Below are positions 1-8,770 of a stretch of DNA of 64,000 nucleotides, piece by piece. Position 1 is the first letter of the stretch, and every line of letters begins with the position of its first letter. Source of the DNA: JAJDAH01 sp964487605 (GTDB taxonomy: Bacteria > Myxococcota_A > Polyangia > Polyangiales > Polyangiaceae); NCBI GenBank assembly GCA_964487605.1, contig CAZARU010000011.1, positions 32,941-96,940 on the forward strand. Reading direction: 5' to 3'. Under the pieces are notes generated by a model. That model saw only the letters and a list, made by a program, of their open reading frames with translations, was not told the DNA's origin and searched no databases. A program made the position numbers and the translations under genes.

Positions 1-2
1 TC

Positions 3-260
3 GGATCGCGAAACCATCGTTACGTCGCGAGCGCCGGCGCCGCGTGGCTCCACCGCTACGACGAGGCGCCGTGTGACTCCGACTGCGTCGTCCTCGGCGC
101 GGACGTCGCCGGCTACGAGGTCGTGCTGGATGACGGATTCACCGCGTTCGTCGGCGCGGGCCTCTCGCTCCTCGCGCGCCCGGTGGAGGTGGACCCCCGC
201 CTGGAGCCCTCCCGTCGTGAAGCGGTCCACCTGCGCGGTGGCGTCGGGTGGTGGTTGTGA
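3..260 (+). CDS. C-terminal part of a truncated hypothetical protein
   Basis: An open frame enters from the left window edge and stops at TGA 258-260, leaving 85 visible residues and no start. Third codon positions are almost all G or C, as in the clear genes here, and the frame is uninterrupted, which supports a real gene end. The fragment has two cysteines (in CDSDC) and an alternating hydrophobic/polar ending, compatible with a secreted or beta-barrel protein, but I do not recognise the family. It converges with the minus-strand lipoprotein gene, with only 9 bp between the stops. Confidence 0.55.
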   Translation, partial: GSRNHRYVASAGAAWLHRYDEAPCDSDCVVLGADVAGYEVVLDDGFTAFVGAGLSLLARPVEVDPRLEPSRREAVHLRGGVGWWL

Positions 261-269
261 GTGACGGGG

Positions 270-1139
270 TCAGTTGCCGAGCGCCGCGTCCTTGCACCGC
301 TCGATGCTCGAACGGAAGCCGCTCTCGAGCACCTCGCGGCGCTGGGCCGGTTCCGGGAGCGCCTCGAGCGCCAGGGGGGGATGGCTCTCTTGCCAGACGC
401 GCCAGGCGCCCGCGCAGTCCCGGGCGCGCGCCAGGCAGGCCGCGCCCGTGTGGAACAGCGCCTGAGGTCCGCCGCGCACCTGTCCGTCGTCGGGATCGCG
501 CGGCGGCACCCGCGGAGCGAGCCGCCGGACCGTCGCGACGTTTCGCTGGCAGTCCGCCGCGGTGCGCGGGTTCATGTAGGCGCCGTCGGAGAGCTCCCAG
601 AGCGCTCGCAAGAGCTCGTCTCGTTCGCTCGAGTCCCCTCCGCGGCATCTCATCGCAGCGAGTGACTCCGCGGTAGCCAGCGCTCGCTCCGCGCTCAGGT
701 TCATTTCTCGCTGGTAGTACTCCGCCACGAGCCGCTTGCCGCCCTGGCACTTGCCCACGAGCATTTGGCACTGGCCGCGGACGACGACGAGCGTCCCGGA
801 CACGCTCGGCGCGAGGCGCTCCAGTCGGCCCAGGTCCTCGAGGCAGCCGGCGCCGTCGTCGTGCATCATCTTGCGATTCGCCGACGCGACGAGGAGGGCC
901 ACGTCCCCGCTCTCCGCGGCGGGTGTCGCCGCCGGAGCCGCCTGGCGAGTGGGCACGTCGGCGGGAGACGACCGCGACGAGGGCGCGAGCAGCGGTCCGG
1001 GGGCGCCCGGCTCGCGCGCGCGGCTCGCGCCGTCACACCCCGCGAGGAGCGCCGTCGCGAGGAAGACCCGCCGGGCGGCGCGAGCGGTGCCCCCTCGACG
1101 AGTGCGCCGCGGTGCTCCGCACCCGGCTCGCTCGGTCAC
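270..1139 (-). CDS. hypothetical lipoprotein, paralogue of the C-terminal half of its upstream neighbour
   Basis: 289 residues from a GTG at 1139 that overlaps the TGA of the upstream gene (GTGA), so the two are probably translationally coupled. The N-terminus has basic residues, a short hydrophobic stretch and a lipobox (LLAGC), indicating a lipid-anchored envelope protein, followed by a Pro/Ala/Ser-rich spacer. The rest aligns over its length with the C-terminal part of the upstream protein. Shared landmarks in the same order are RGQC.ML.GKC, GAYM, C, PRD.DD.QV, H.GA.C.AR.DCA.AW and a final Cys near the end. Conserved cysteines suggest disulphides in the periplasm. I do not recognise the family; function unknown. 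Confidence 0.75.
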   Translation of the reverse strand: MTERAGCGAPRRTRRGGTARAARRVFLATALLAGCDGASRAREPGAPGPLLAPSSRSSPADVPTRQAAPAATPAAESGDVALLVASANRKMMHDDGAGCLEDLGRLERLAPSVSGTLVVVRGQCQMLVGKCQGGKRLVAEYYQREMNLSAERALATAESLAAMRCRGGDSSERDELLRALWELSDGAYMNPRTAADCQRNVATVRRLAPRVPPRDPDDGQVRGGPQALFHTGAACLARARDCAGAWRVWQESHPPLALEALPEPAQRREVLESGFRSSIERCKDAALGN

Positions 1140-2635
1140 TTCTTGCACTTGTTGACGAGCGAGCCGAAGGTCGTCTGCAGGATCGTCTCCCGCTGCTTCG
1201 GATCCTTCACCTGCGCCAGGCTCTCGGCCGGATAGCCATCCTGGAAGATCGTCCAGGCGACGGCGCAGTCGCCCGCGCGCGCCGCGCAGTTGGCCCCCAT
1301 GTGGTAAATCGACTTCGGGGCATTCACCACCTGCGTGTCGTCGTCGTCGCGCGGCTTGACGGTCGCGAGCAGGCGCTTCGCGTCGTCGTAGGCCTTCTTG
1401 CACGACGCGACGTCCTTCTTGGTCATGTAGGCGCCCTGCTGCAGATCCTGGAGGGCCTTGAGCAGCGCGTCGCGCGGCTGCATGGCGCCCTGGCAATGGA
1501 GCGAAGCGAACGCATCCACCACGCGATCGACGTGCTCGGGGCCCATGGCGGCGCTCTGGTTCGCCTCCAGCGACTTGCGCGCGAGCTGCTTGCCGGCATC
1601 GCACTTGCCCGAGAGCATGAGGCACTGACCCCGCAGCAGCGCGCGATCCGACTTGGGGTCGGTGGACTTGTGCTTGGGCTCGAGCTTGTCGTGCTGATCG
1701 AGCTCGGCCAGGCACCCCTTGCCGTCGCGGCTGTTCATCTTGGTCTGGGCGCTCTTCCAGTGCTCGCCGGCCTGGCCGGTGACCTCGATCTTGGCCTCGA
1801 GGCGCGCGGCAGCGTTGAGCGACGCGTCGGTGTCGGGGGTCGTCTTCGTCGCCTGCTCAGGGTTCTCGCCGGCGGTCACGGCGCGCAGGGTCAGGCGAAT
1901 CGGGACCTTGCAGCCCTCGATTTCCTTCGCGGAGTCGCTCTTGCAGGTGGCGAGATCGCCTCCCTTCTTCTCGGCGCTGCTCTTCTGCGAGGTGCTCGCG
2001 CCGGCTCCGAAACCGTAGAGGCTGGCGTCCGCCGCCGCGCTCGTCTCGGTCACCGAGCCGAGGCCGAACGCGCCCAGGTTGTACCCGTACACGAAGTGCG
2101 TGGCGCCTTCGCATCCGGGCACCTTCGAGAGATCCGACGCGAAGACCTCCGGGCGCGTCGCGCTGCGGGTTCCCGCCACGTAGTACTCCATGCGGAACTG
2201 CTCGCCCCCCTGGACGCGCCCGCCGAGCGACGCGACACCGAGCGGGAGCTTCGCGTAGAGCTCGGCGGTCGTGGAGATCTCGACCTTCTCGAGCGAGCCG
2301 CTGGTCCAGTCCACGGCCTTGTACGTCCCGAGTGATCCGCGAATCGAGTCGTCCTTGCACCCGCCGAGCAGCTCCAGGTTGCAGCCGACGTACTTCACGA
2401 CGACCAGATCACTCGAAGCCAGCGCCTCGAAGCTCGACATGTCGGTGGCATCCCACTCGATGATGAAGGGCCTATCGTGGCTCGCGGGGTTGCACGCGTT
2501 CTGCCCCGCGAACGTCTTGTCCATCAGACCGCTCTGCCCCGACTCACGGGTGCCGCTCGTCGCAGGCAGGCCGGCGGGACCGCACGCGCTGCCGAGCACG
2601 CAGAGGGTGAGCGCGGATGCGACTGTCTTCTTCAT
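1136..2635 (-). CDS. hypothetical two-part envelope lipoprotein
   Basis: 499 residues. The ATG at 2635 is preceded by a GGGAGG ribosome binding site; the open frame upstream of it lacks such a site. The start MKKTVASALTLCVLGSAC is a lipoprotein signal with a lipobox before Cys18. Residues about 40-290 form a beta-rich domain of a type seen in Myxococcota hypothetical proteins (family recalled, not named). It has a Cys pair near VKYVGCNLELLGGC and a Ser/Ala/Gly-rich stretch. Residues about 295-499 form an alpha-helical, Cys-rich domain that recurs in the downstream gene. Its stop overlaps the downstream GTG start by 4 bp. Function unknown. Confidence 0.8.
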   Translation of the reverse strand: MKKTVASALTLCVLGSACGPAGLPATSGTRESGQSGLMDKTFAGQNACNPASHDRPFIIEWDATDMSSFEALASSDLVVVKYVGCNLELLGGCKDDSIRGSLGTYKAVDWTSGSLEKVEISTTAELYAKLPLGVASLGGRVQGGEQFRMEYYVAGTRSATRPEVFASDLSKVPGCEGATHFVYGYNLGAFGLGSVTETSAAADASLYGFGAGASTSQKSSAEKKGGDLATCKSDSAKEIEGCKVPIRLTLRAVTAGENPEQATKTTPDTDASLNAAARLEAKIEVTGQAGEHWKSAQTKMNSRDGKGCLAELDQHDKLEPKHKSTDPKSDRALLRGQCLMLSGKCDAGKQLARKSLEANQSAAMGPEHVDRVVDAFASLHCQGAMQPRDALLKALQDLQQGAYMTKKDVASCKKAYDDAKRLLATVKPRDDDDTQVVNAPKSIYHMGANCAARAGDCAVAWTIFQDGYPAESLAQVKDPKQRETILQTTFGSLVNKCKK

Positions 2636-2808
2636 GATGACCTCCCGGGAGCAAGCAAGGCGCAGCGATCCGGCTGTGGCGTGGGTCGCGCGCGGCGCGA
2701 GGCGTGCCACGCTCCGCTGCCCGCATCAAGCGGCCCGGAGTCGGGGAAGCGCGCGCCAGCGCTCCGACCCGGTGGCCGGAAAGCGTCCGAAGTGATAGAC
2801 GCGAAGCC

Positions 2809-4323
2809 ATGCGTCAACGTCACAACGGGCGTCGCCTCCTCGGGTCTGCAGCCCACTGCGTCGCGGCGCTCGCCGCGGCGACCGGCTGCGCCAGCGACGA
2901 GGGAGAGTCGCCGGGCGGCTCCGCGGGCAGCGGCGGGCAGAGCGGTGTGCCGGCCGACGTCACGGGCATGAACTGGTCCCACGGCATTGGCCACGACGAC
3001 TGGCACACCCGCTCCAACCCCGCGGAGAAGACGCTGACCAAGGAGACCGTTGCTGGCCTCCGGCCGAAGTTCGAACTCGGCGACGGCTTCGTCGCCGGGA
3101 GCGTCGCCGCCGCGGACGGCATCATCTACTTCGGCGACGATCGCGGCAAGGTCCGCGCCGCGGACGCGAAGTCGGGCGTCGTGAAGTGGGAGGAGGACGC
3201 CGTCAACGGCATCACCGGCTCGGTGACCGTCGCGGATGGCAAGGTGTTCGCGGCCGGCAGTTCCATGCTGTTCGCGTTCGACGCCGAGACCGGAGCCCGA
3301 CTGTGGGACACCGACGTCTCGAGCTATCCGGGAACGCAGCTCTTCAGCTCACCACACTGGGTGGATGGAACGGTGGTCATCGGCGTCGCCTCACGGTCGC
3401 CCAACACGCCGACACAGAACTTCCGCGGAGAGATCATCGGAGTCAACGCGACGGACGGGGCCGTGCGCTGGCGCTTCGACGTCACGAAGTTCCAGGGCAC
3501 GGACTACGCGGTGGGCGTCTCCGTGTGGTCGTCTCCGGTCATCGACCGCGAGCTCAAGCTGCTCTACATCGGCACGGGCCAGAGCTACGACGTCCCGGTG
3601 ACGCCGCTGAGCGACGCTTGCGTGGCGCTGAACTACGAGACCGGGGAGTACGCGTGGCACGCGCAGTTCACGGCCAACGACGTCTTCACCTTCGCCGGGC
3701 TGAGTGATCCGACCCAGCGTCCTCCGGAGGGCGAGGCGGTCTTCAACGACTCGGACGTCGGCGCGGCGCCGAACCTGTTCATGGCCGGTGACGTCGCCGC
3801 CGTGGGCGTGGGCGACAAGGCCGGCAACTACTACGCCATGAACCGCGCGACGGGCGAGCCGCTCTGGACGGCGGCGGTGTCGTCGAAGGAGGTCGGCGGC
3901 ACCACGCCGTGGGGCGGCGTCATGACCGTCGCCGCCGTCCACGACGGAGTCATCTACGCCACGGGCAACACCTGGACCGTGCTGAACCTGCTGCGCTTCG
4001 ACTTCGCTGCGCAGGACAACTCCACGCACGTGGTCGCCATCGACGCCGAGACCGGCCGCCTGCTGTGGCGGGTGAACCACCCCGCGGCTTCCGTGGGCGG
4101 CCTCACCTGGGCGGGCGGCGTCGTGTACCAGTCCACCGCGGACGGAAACCTCCGAGCCCTCGACGACGCCGACGGAAGCGTCCTGTGGACGACGAACCTC
4201 CCCGCCGGCATCGCCGCGGGGCCGACGGTCTACGACGGGATGATCTACACGGGCACGGGCTTCTCCCTCATGGGCGGCATCGGTGGGACGGTGTCCGGTG
4301 GCGTGCATGCGTTCGGCCTCTGA
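2809..4323 (+). CDS. PQQ-binding-like beta-propeller lipoprotein (quinoprotein-like)
   Basis: 504 residues from ATG 2809; an in-frame upstream ATG exists, but the lipoprotein signal with Cys27 (lipobox ATGC) fits the later start. A Gly/Ser spacer follows. About seven repeats of the tryptophan-docking type, each with a core like DAETGxxLWxxx, make a beta-propeller (for example DAKSGVVKWEED, DAETGARLWDTD, NRATGEPLWTAA, DAETGRLLWRVN). Such propellers occur in PQQ-dependent alcohol or polyvinyl-alcohol dehydrogenases and in BamB-like scaffolds. The immediately overlapping diheme cytochrome gene favours a periplasmic dehydrogenase passing electrons to cytochrome c. Substrate and true PQQ binding cannot be read from the sequence. 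Confidence 0.85.
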   Translation: MRQRHNGRRLLGSAAHCVAALAAATGCASDEGESPGGSAGSGGQSGVPADVTGMNWSHGIGHDDWHTRSNPAEKTLTKETVAGLRPKFELGDGFVAGSVAAADGIIYFGDDRGKVRAADAKSGVVKWEEDAVNGITGSVTVADGKVFAAGSSMLFAFDAETGARLWDTDVSSYPGTQLFSSPHWVDGTVVIGVASRSPNTPTQNFRGEIIGVNATDGAVRWRFDVTKFQGTDYAVGVSVWSSPVIDRELKLLYIGTGQSYDVPVTPLSDACVALNYETGEYAWHAQFTANDVFTFAGLSDPTQRPPEGEAVFNDSDVGAAPNLFMAGDVAAVGVGDKAGNYYAMNRATGEPLWTAAVSSKEVGGTTPWGGVMTVAAVHDGVIYATGNTWTVLNLLRFDFAAQDNSTHVVAIDAETGRLLWRVNHPAASVGGLTWAGGVVYQSTADGNLRALDDADGSVLWTTNLPAGIAAGPTVYDGMIYTGTGFSLMGGIGGTVSGGVHAFGL

Positions 4324-5428
4324 CCGGACGACGGCTCGAACGGCTCCGCCGGGCCTGTCGGCGGCCCTCGTGGCGGTTCTGTTCGCGGTCGCCTGCGCCG
4401 GCGAGGAGTCGGCAGGCGGCGGCTCCGCAGGAGCCGGAGGCGCGGGCACGGACGCCGGCGGCGACCGCGGGGGAAGCGGCGGTGTCGCCGGCTCGAACCT
4501 GCCGCGGCTGCTCTCGGAGACGGGTCTCTACTCGGACATCGCCGCCGAGGCGCTCGGCAGCGGCGTTCGCGCGTTCGAGCCGCGCTACCTGCTCTGGTCG
4601 GACGGATCCACCAAGCGGCGCTTCGTGAAGCTTCCGGCGGGCGAATCCATCGACACGTCGGACATGGACTTCTGGGTATTCCCTGCCGGCACCCAGGTGT
4701 GGAAGGAGTTCACGCGCGACGCCGTCCGCGTCGAGACGCGCCTTCTGCAGAAGGACGGCGACGGCTGGGAGATGGTCGCCTACGAGTGGAACGCGGACCA
4801 GACGGACGCCGAGGCGATCCCGGCTGGGAAGAAGAACGCCGGCGGGACGCCGCACGACGTGCCCAGCACGGGAGACTGCGCCGCCTGCCACGAGAAGAGC
4901 GGCGACGTGCTGATCGGGATCTCCGCGGTACTTTTGGCACACGATGGCCCCGGCCTGACCCTGAGCCAGCTCGACGCCGAGGGCCTGCTGTCGAACCCGG
5001 CGCCCGCCTCGCTCGAGCTCCCGGGTGACGCCGCCGCGCAGGCGGCGATGGGCTACCTGCACGTGAACTGCGGGCCGTGCCACAACTCGACGTCCCCGCT
5101 CTTCGACACGCTCCCGATGGATTTCTGGCAGCGAGCGACGAAGCTCGGCACGCCCGAAGAAACGCCCGTCTGGCAGACCACCGTGGGCAAGCGCAATCCC
5201 CTGGCGCAGCTCGAGACGATTGCTCCCGGGCAGCCCGACCAGAGCCTGGTGGTGGATCGCATGTCGCGCCGGGGCGTGCAGCAGATGCCGCCGCTCGGAA
5301 CCGAGCTCGTCGACGACGACGGCGTCGCCGCAGTGCGAGCGTGGATCGCGTCCATGGCGAGCCTCGACTCCGGACTGGCCGATGCAGCGGATCCCGACGC
5401 GACCACGGACGGCGGCGGGACGGACTGA
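4307..5428 (+). CDS. diheme c-type cytochrome lipoprotein (SO2930-like)
   Basis: 373 residues from ATG 4307, overlapping the end of the propeller gene by 17 bp; an ATG at 4283 is an alternative. Signal sequence with a lipobox before Cys30, then a Gly/Ala/Ser-rich linker. Two haem c attachment motifs are visible, CAACH at residues 191-195 and CGPCH at 255-259. The C-terminus has the PxQSLVVDRM...MPPLG block common in diheme cytochromes, whose Met can ligate haem. Overall order resembles the SO2930 family (identified by memory of that family). It probably accepts electrons from the quinoprotein-like partner in the periplasm. The last 20 residues are Asp/Thr/Gly-rich. Confidence 0.87.
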   Translation: MRSASDRTTARTAPPGLSAALVAVLFAVACAGEESAGGGSAGAGGAGTDAGGDRGGSGGVAGSNLPRLLSETGLYSDIAAEALGSGVRAFEPRYLLWSDGSTKRRFVKLPAGESIDTSDMDFWVFPAGTQVWKEFTRDAVRVETRLLQKDGDGWEMVAYEWNADQTDAEAIPAGKKNAGGTPHDVPSTGDCAACHEKSGDVLIGISAVLLAHDGPGLTLSQLDAEGLLSNPAPASLELPGDAAAQAAMGYLHVNCGPCHNSTSPLFDTLPMDFWQRATKLGTPEETPVWQTTVGKRNPLAQLETIAPGQPDQSLVVDRMSRRGVQQMPPLGTELVDDDGVAAVRAWIASMASLDSGLADAADPDATTDGGGTD

Positions 5429-5509
5429 GACCACGAGCGCCCGAGGTTCCGCGGAACGTCGCGTGGCGTTCCCCTCGAACCGGCACGAAGGACTACACTC
5501 CGCGCCTCC

Positions 5510-7078
5510 ATGTCCGCGTGGTCCACCCGCCTGGCGCGCGCGCTGCGAGTCGCCGGCTTCGTCACGGTGGCGTGCGGCCCGGTGACGGCGCCCACGACCC
5601 CACCGACCCCCGTCGGCACCGCGACGCAACGGGGCCCCGGCACGGCGGCGCGGCCCGTCGACGCCACGACGCCCGCCGACGCGGGGTCGCCGAGCGAGCC
5701 CGCGAGCTTGCTGGGAACGCCACACCCGGTCACCGTGGAGGCGATCGCGCCGGACGGCCGCTGGGCGATGGTGTGCCAGGCGAGGCGCGACACCGACGGG
5801 AGCGGCTCGGTCTCCGTCGGCGTCGACGCGCACGGGCGAACCACGGGCGACACCCTCGAGACGTACTTCGTGGAGGGATCCGGGGAGGGAGATCGCGTGG
5901 ACTCGTTCGTGGCAGCCTCGGCGGAGGGCGCGTACGTCGTCTACGTCCGGGACGGGCGCCTGCTGCTCCGGAACACGCGCGCCGCCACCGAGACCGACCT
6001 CTCGGCGCTCGGCGCCGACTCGCGGGACGATCGCGCGGCGTTCGCCGGGCACCGCGCCGCGGCGTTCGATCCACGCGGACAGCGCTTGCTCTACTTCGCC
6101 GCGCGCGGAAAGCGGACCGTCGTGGTCATCCGCGAGCTGGCCACCGGCGCGGAGCACGACCTCGACCCGGGCCCCGTCGAGCCCTGGCGCGCCGCGTTCG
6201 CCGGCAACGACTGGATCGTCGTCCGCGTCATCGGGACCGACTCGAACGGCAACGGTCGCCTCGAGTGGCCGGTCCCCGTCGCGAAGAGTCCGCGGGGCTG
6301 TGAGAGTCCGCGCCCACCGTTCGCGGTGTGGATGGACCACGGTGATCGCGACACGGCGATCGCGTTTCGCGCTGCCGGCGGGCCACCGCTGCTGCGACCA
6401 GGCCTCGTGTCACCCATGGGTGCAGCGCTGCTGGTTCGCGAGGCCTCGGGGCGACTGGTGCTCGATTCCTTGCCGGGCACTCGCGAGCTGTTGCCACCCG
6501 CCTGCAGCGCGCGACTCCTCCACCTCGACGTCGAGCGCGCCATCGGCGTCGCATCCTGCGGCGACGCGGCGAAGGGACCGGTGCCCCTCGTGCTCGTTGA
6601 GCCTTCGCGCAGAACCGAGCTCGGCATCGCCCTGGACGGCGCTCCGAGTGACGCCCTCGGCCGCCCGCCGGCGCGTTTCGTCGCGGTCCATCCGGGACCC
6701 GGCACCTCGCTCCTGGACCTCGACACGCGCCGCGCCATGCCGCTCGCTCCGGGCGACTCCGTCGTCACCGTGGGCGCGGACGCCGCGCTCGTTCGGCGCG
6801 GCCGCGCGCTTCATCGGGTCACGGCCAGCGGATCCCTCGAGAAGCTCGCCGAGGGGCTCGTGGCGAGCCCACGCGTCGTCGTCGGACAGGGCGCCGCCTA
6901 CGTGGCGCCCGTGGTCGCGCGTTTGGACGGCGCGGTTCGGTACCTCGAGGTCGAGTCGCGCCGCGTGCTCGCCGTGGCCGGCGACGGACGGGCCCTGGTG
7001 GCGCGAGCGCCGTTCGACGCCGATGCGCTCGCCGTCGGACCGCTCGAATGGCTCGAGGGTGCGAAGTCGCCACCATGA
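5510..7078 (+). CDS. hypothetical propeller-like lipoprotein
   Basis: 522 residues from ATG 5510. The signal peptide ends in VTVACG (lipobox with Cys), followed by a Pro/Thr-rich linker of about 45 residues. The remainder is a series of beta-rich segments with repeated patterns such as PDGRWAMV, DGRLLLRN, DPRGQRLLYF and ATGAEHDL, reminiscent of TolB/WD40-like propeller blades, but no diagnostic motif is clear. The stop overlaps the start of the MFS transporter (ATGA), so the two are likely co-translated. An envelope role, sensing or scaffolding, is inference; the family is not recognised. Confidence 0.75.
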   Translation: MSAWSTRLARALRVAGFVTVACGPVTAPTTPPTPVGTATQRGPGTAARPVDATTPADAGSPSEPASLLGTPHPVTVEAIAPDGRWAMVCQARRDTDGSGSVSVGVDAHGRTTGDTLETYFVEGSGEGDRVDSFVAASAEGAYVVYVRDGRLLLRNTRAATETDLSALGADSRDDRAAFAGHRAAAFDPRGQRLLYFAARGKRTVVVIRELATGAEHDLDPGPVEPWRAAFAGNDWIVVRVIGTDSNGNGRLEWPVPVAKSPRGCESPRPPFAVWMDHGDRDTAIAFRAAGGPPLLRPGLVSPMGAALLVREASGRLVLDSLPGTRELLPPACSARLLHLDVERAIGVASCGDAAKGPVPLVLVEPSRRTELGIALDGAPSDALGRPPARFVAVHPGPGTSLLDLDTRRAMPLAPGDSVVTVGADAALVRRGRALHRVTASGSLEKLAEGLVASPRVVVGQGAAYVAPVVARLDGAVRYLEVESRRVLAVAGDGRALVARAPFDADALAVGPLEWLEGAKSPP

Positions 7079-8247
7079 CGGCGTTGCACCCCCCCGCCGC
7101 GCCGGCACGCTCCTGGCTCGCGGACCGTCGCGTCTGGACGGCGCTGGGTGCGCAGACGCTCTTCGGGCTCGGCTGGTCCAGCTACCTGATCCTGCCCACG
7201 TTCCTTGCCGGCACGCTGCATGCGGACGCGACGACCATCGGTCGCGTGACCGCGACCGCAGGGTTCGCGTCCCTCGTGACCATGGCCGTGATCACGACGC
7301 TCATCGACCGGATCGGCAGGCGCCACCTCTTCCGCGCGGGGATCCTCGCGCTGATCGGCGCCTCTGCGGCGCTCCTCGCGGTGGAAGAGGTGGGACCGCT
7401 CGTCTACGTCGCTCAAGGGGCGATTGGCGCGGCGTTCGTCCTGACGTTCAACGCCACCGCCGCGATCGTGACGGATCTCGCGCCAGCGACCCGCACGGGT
7501 CAGGCCATAGGCGTGCTCGGCGCGACCAACATGGCCACCAACGCCCTGTCGGCGGCGATCGCCGAGCAGGTCGCCCTGTCGACCGGGTGGGACGTCGTGT
7601 TCGCAGGGGTCGCCGCCCTGGGGGTGCTCGCCCTCGCGGCCTCCGCCCTGCTCACCGACGCGCCTGCCTCCACGGACACCGGGCCGCCGGTGCGGATCTC
7701 GCAGCTCTTCTCGCGGCCCCTCGTGGCGGTGTTCTTCGCCTCGGCGCTGAGCGGCGGAACGTTCGCCGCCCTGTTCACGTTCCACCAGCCGTTCGCGCTC
7801 GCCCTCGGTGCCTCGCGCGTGGCGGACTTCTTCGTGGGCTTCACCGTCACGGCCGTCGCCATGCGCGTGGGCCTCGGAAGCCTGGGCGACCTCTTCGGAC
7901 GACGGCGCGTCGCCGCGCTCGCGCTGGTGCTGTACGCGTTCGTGGCGCTCGCGGCCGCGAACCTGCAGGTCGAATGGCTGTTCGCGTATGGCGCCGCGTT
8001 CGGCGTCGCCCACGGCGTGGCGTACCCCACTGCGAACGCTCTCGGCGTGGAGCTCGCACCGCAACGAGCCCGCGGGCGGGTAATCGCCCTCTTCAACGGC
8101 GCGTTCAACGCCGGCTTCGGGCTCAGCGCCCTGGGTCTGGGGGAAATCGCCGACGCCCGCGGCTACCCGTCGGTCTTCTTCTGCGCCGCGGCGATGGCCG
8201 TCGTCGCCACGGTGAGCATCGCCGTGGGCACCCGCTCCACGGCGTGA
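7075..8247 (+). CDS. MFS transporter, drug/proton antiporter-like
   Basis: 390 residues from the ATG at 7075 that overlaps the previous stop (ATGA). About 12 hydrophobic segments are visible, with the MFS loop 2-3 signature TTLIDRIGRRHLFRAG after the second helix and a related GSLGDLFGRRRVAALA in the second half, which fits the duplicated six-helix MFS architecture. Inner-membrane secondary transporter; substrate unknown. Length is typical of the family. Coupling to the upstream lipoprotein is the only contextual clue. Confidence 0.88.
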   Translation: MTALHPPAAPARSWLADRRVWTALGAQTLFGLGWSSYLILPTFLAGTLHADATTIGRVTATAGFASLVTMAVITTLIDRIGRRHLFRAGILALIGASAALLAVEEVGPLVYVAQGAIGAAFVLTFNATAAIVTDLAPATRTGQAIGVLGATNMATNALSAAIAEQVALSTGWDVVFAGVAALGVLALAASALLTDAPASTDTGPPVRISQLFSRPLVAVFFASALSGGTFAALFTFHQPFALALGASRVADFFVGFTVTAVAMRVGLGSLGDLFGRRRVAALALVLYAFVALAAANLQVEWLFAYGAAFGVAHGVAYPTANALGVELAPQRARGRVIALFNGAFNAGFGLSALGLGEIADARGYPSVFFCAAAMAVVATVSIAVGTRSTA

Positions 8248-8252
8248 CGCGC

Positions 8253-8639
8253 TCACCCGGCTTCGACGCGACCGCTCGCGTCGAGCACCCACGACATGGC
8301 CGCGTCTTCGACGTCGAACGCGCGGACGTGGTCGCCCATTTCCCGTGCGTGGCCCGAGGCCTGCCGGAGCCCCTCCGCCGTCTCCACCAGGATCGCGACG
8401 CGCGCGAAGCCCGTGGTGCTGTGCTCGCGAAAGTGACGAAACGCACGCTCGAACCCGGCGTCAGCTCGCATGGGAATGCGTCGCGTGTCGATGAGCAGTC
8501 GGTACTGCGATCGATCGACGAGACGCGTCTGGGCCAGGTACTCGTCGAGCACGCCGATCATCGCGTTCACGTTCTCGAACGGCTGCTCGTTGCGCGTCAT
8601 CCGCATCACGCGGGTGCCGGGCAAGAGCTCGATGGTCAC
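8253..8639 (-). CDS. STAS/SpoIIAA-like hypothetical protein
   Basis: 128 residues from GTG 8639, where a natural-looking N-terminus (TIELLPGTRVMRMTRNEQPF) begins; a longer GTG start at 8714 adds 25 low-complexity residues. The order beta strands, helix with LDEYL, strand YRLLIDTRRIP, helix FERAFRHFREH, strand RVAILVET, then a C-terminal helix after VRAFDVEDAA matches a small alpha/beta STAS-like fold seen repeatedly in Myxococcota. It is probably a cytoplasmic regulatory domain without catalysis. Converges with the MFS gene. Confidence 0.65.
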   Translation of the reverse strand: MTIELLPGTRVMRMTRNEQPFENVNAMIGVLDEYLAQTRLVDRSQYRLLIDTRRIPMRADAGFERAFRHFREHSTTGFARVAILVETAEGLRQASGHAREMGDHVRAFDVEDAAMSWVLDASGRVEAG

Positions 8640-8770
8640 CCCGGACTGCTCGAGGGGCTCGGGGGGCTCGCTCAACCGCACGGCGCTAGGGTGCCCGCCC
8701 CCATCGCCGCACACAACCCGTGCCGCAGCCGCGCATTGACGGGCGTGAACCCCGCGGTCAGCCTACGGGC

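Noticed and set aside
139..771. Arg/Pro/Gly-rich ORFs throughout the window
   Set aside because: High GC opens long shadow frames; these lack third-position GC preference, start sites and domain features.
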